This document shows positions 5,473 through 6,440 of a stretch of DNA of 6,440 bases, one piece after another. Where the stretch lies: positions 1-6,440 of the forward strand of contig CANHJY010000117.1 in assembly GCA_947461185.1 (NCBI GenBank), read 5' to 3'. The stretch's first letter is position 1; the number at the start of each line of letters is the position of its first letter. Source of the stretch: Flavobacteriales bacterium (lineage in GTDB: Bacteria > Bacteroidota > Bacteroidia > Flavobacteriales_D > Crocinitomicaceae). A program made the translations under genes and the position numbers. The notes under the pieces are model-generated. The model ran no database searches. It saw only the letters and a list, made by a program, of their open reading frames with translations, and was not told the DNA's origin.

Positions 5473-6440
5473 TATTGATTAAAATTCAAACGACGACCAA
5501 GTGAACCTTCAATAATTTTCCCGTCCTTGTAAACCAAATTACCATTAACAAAAGTACTATCTATACTATAACTAAACTTTTCACCTTCAAATGGAGACCA
5601 ACCACATTTATAAAGCAAGTTATCTCGGGTAACGGTGTGCGGGGCTTCGTTTAAAACAACTAAATCTGCAAAATAACCCTCGCGGATAAACCCTCTATCA
5701 ACCATTTTGAATAAGATAGCAGGATGATGTGCCATCTTTTCCACTATTTTCTCAAGTGTAATTCTTCCTGCTTTCATTTGTTCCAACATCGCAAGTAATG
5801 CATGTTGCACCAAAGGCCCTCCTGATGGCGCTTTTGCATAACTCTGATTCTTCTCCTCCAGCGTATGAGGCGCATGATCAGTGGCAATAACGTCAATAAC
5901 GTTTGTATTGACAGCATTCCAAATGGCTTCACGATCACTTTCCTTTTTAACAGCAGGATTCCATTTAATAAAATTACCTTTTGTATCGTAATCTTTATCA
6001 CTGAACCAAAGATGATGAATACATGCTTCGGCTGTAATACGCTTTTCATTTAAGGGAATGTCGTTGCTAAACAATTCCAGTTCTTTAGCTGTACTTATAT
6101 GCAGGATATGAAGACGTGAGTTAAATTTTCTAGCCAATGAAACAGCATAAGATGAAGATTTGTAACACGCCTCTTCACTCCTAATTATCGGATGAAATCG
6201 GGCAGGCAGGTCATCACCATATTCCTTGAAATATTTTTGAAAATTTTCCTTAATCATCGGATCGTCTTCGCAATGCGTTGTTATTATTGACGGTGCATTT
6301 TGAAAAATACCTTCTAATGCTTTTGGGTCATCAACCAACATATCCCCTGTTGAAGAGCCCATAAAAATCTTTACACCACAAATTTCTTTAGGATTAAGAC
6401 GCTTTATTTCTTCTACATTATGATTCGTGGTACCGAGATA
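5472..6440 (-). CDS. pyrC: Dihydroorotase, C-terminal part (partial, runs off right edge)
   Basis: Dihydroorotase interconverts carbamoyl-aspartate and dihydroorotate, the third step of de novo pyrimidine synthesis, in the cytoplasm. The frame stays open to the window edge, giving 322 visible residues. The true start and about 120 N-terminal residues, including the first metal-binding H.H motif, lie outside. An internal ATG at 6362 is not the start, because conserved sequence (YLGTTNHN, CGVKIF) continues upstream of it. Visible active-site elements are the carbamylated lysine in CGVKIFMGSSTG (codon 6371-6369), the histidine in TTHCEDD (codon 6275-6273), the histidine of LHILHIST and the catalytic aspartate in ATDHAPHT. 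The protein ends in LGRRLNFNQ, the usual form in this phylum. The arrangement matches the amidohydrolase-superfamily enzyme of Bacteroidota, with no missing residue in the visible part. The DUF4296 lipoprotein gene overlaps its stop by one base. Confidence 0.95.
   Translation of the reverse strand, partial: YLGTTNHNVEEIKRLNPKEICGVKIFMGSSTGDMLVDDPKALEGIFQNAPSIITTHCEDDPMIKENFQKYFKEYGDDLPARFHPIIRSEEACYKSSSYAVSLARKFNSRLHILHISTAKELELFSNDIPLNEKRITAEACIHHLWFSDKDYDTKGNFIKWNPAVKKESDREAIWNAVNTNVIDVIATDHAPHTLEEKNQSYAKAPSGGPLVQHALLAMLEQMKAGRITLEKIVEKMAHHPAILFKMVDRGFIREGYFADLVVLNEAPHTVTRDNLLYKCGWSPFEGEKFSYSIDSTFVNGNLVYKDGKIIEGSLGRRLNFNQ

Noticed and set aside
5774..6049. Minus-strand open frame of 91 codons inside pyrC
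   Set aside because: It lies in another frame within a strongly conserved enzyme gene, and its translation has no domain or sensible composition.
1..6440. CRISPR array, insertion sequence, prophage or defence island
   Set aside because: I saw no regularly spaced direct repeats, transposase, integrase, terminal inverted repeats or defence-type domains. The genes are mostly housekeeping with uniform AT-rich composition.

Overview
The window looks like ordinary chromosome from an AT-rich member of the Bacteroidota, probably Flavobacteriales. Four things suggest this. Start codons lack Shine-Dalgarno sequences. A promoter-like TAnnTTTG box is present. Several genes belong to families found mostly in this phylum: a DUF3127 protein, a DUF4296 lipoprotein and a gliding/T9SS type B C-terminal-like domain. 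The trigger factor and dihydroorotase sequences also have the form typical of the phylum. Genus cannot be set from the sequence alone.

Layout from left to right. At 1-394 (-) is the N-terminal part of trigger factor (tig), running off the left edge. A strong hairpin terminator at 421-450 separates it from a tRNA-Leu(UAG) gene (453-534, -). An intergenic stretch of about 200 bp (535-733) holds candidate back-to-back promoters for the tRNA (-) and for a two-gene plus-strand unit: a flavin reductase-like FMN protein (734-1630) and a small OB-fold-like DUF3127 protein with an SSB-like acidic tail (1650-2042). A hairpin terminator (2062-2095) separates this unit from a convergent minus-strand operon of three genes, transcribed from 4555 down to 2105. 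That operon encodes a multi-spanning UPF0104/flippase-like membrane protein, a membrane-anchored family 2 glycosyltransferase, and a small secreted protein resembling a stand-alone CHU_C domain.

ruvC (4561-5115, +), the Holliday junction resolvase, starts only 5 bp from the start of the flippase-like gene. It ends directly against the stop codon of a minus-strand DUF4296 lipoprotein gene (5116-5472). That gene overlaps the stop of a dihydroorotase gene (pyrC, 5472-6440, -), which runs off the right edge.

Most genes are housekeeping: protein folding, translation, recombination and pyrimidine synthesis. The least explained parts are the flippase-like/glycosyltransferase/secreted CTD-like operon and the DUF3127 protein with its SSB-type tail. 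I see no mobile element, CRISPR array, phage gene or defence system, and no sign of recent horizontal transfer.
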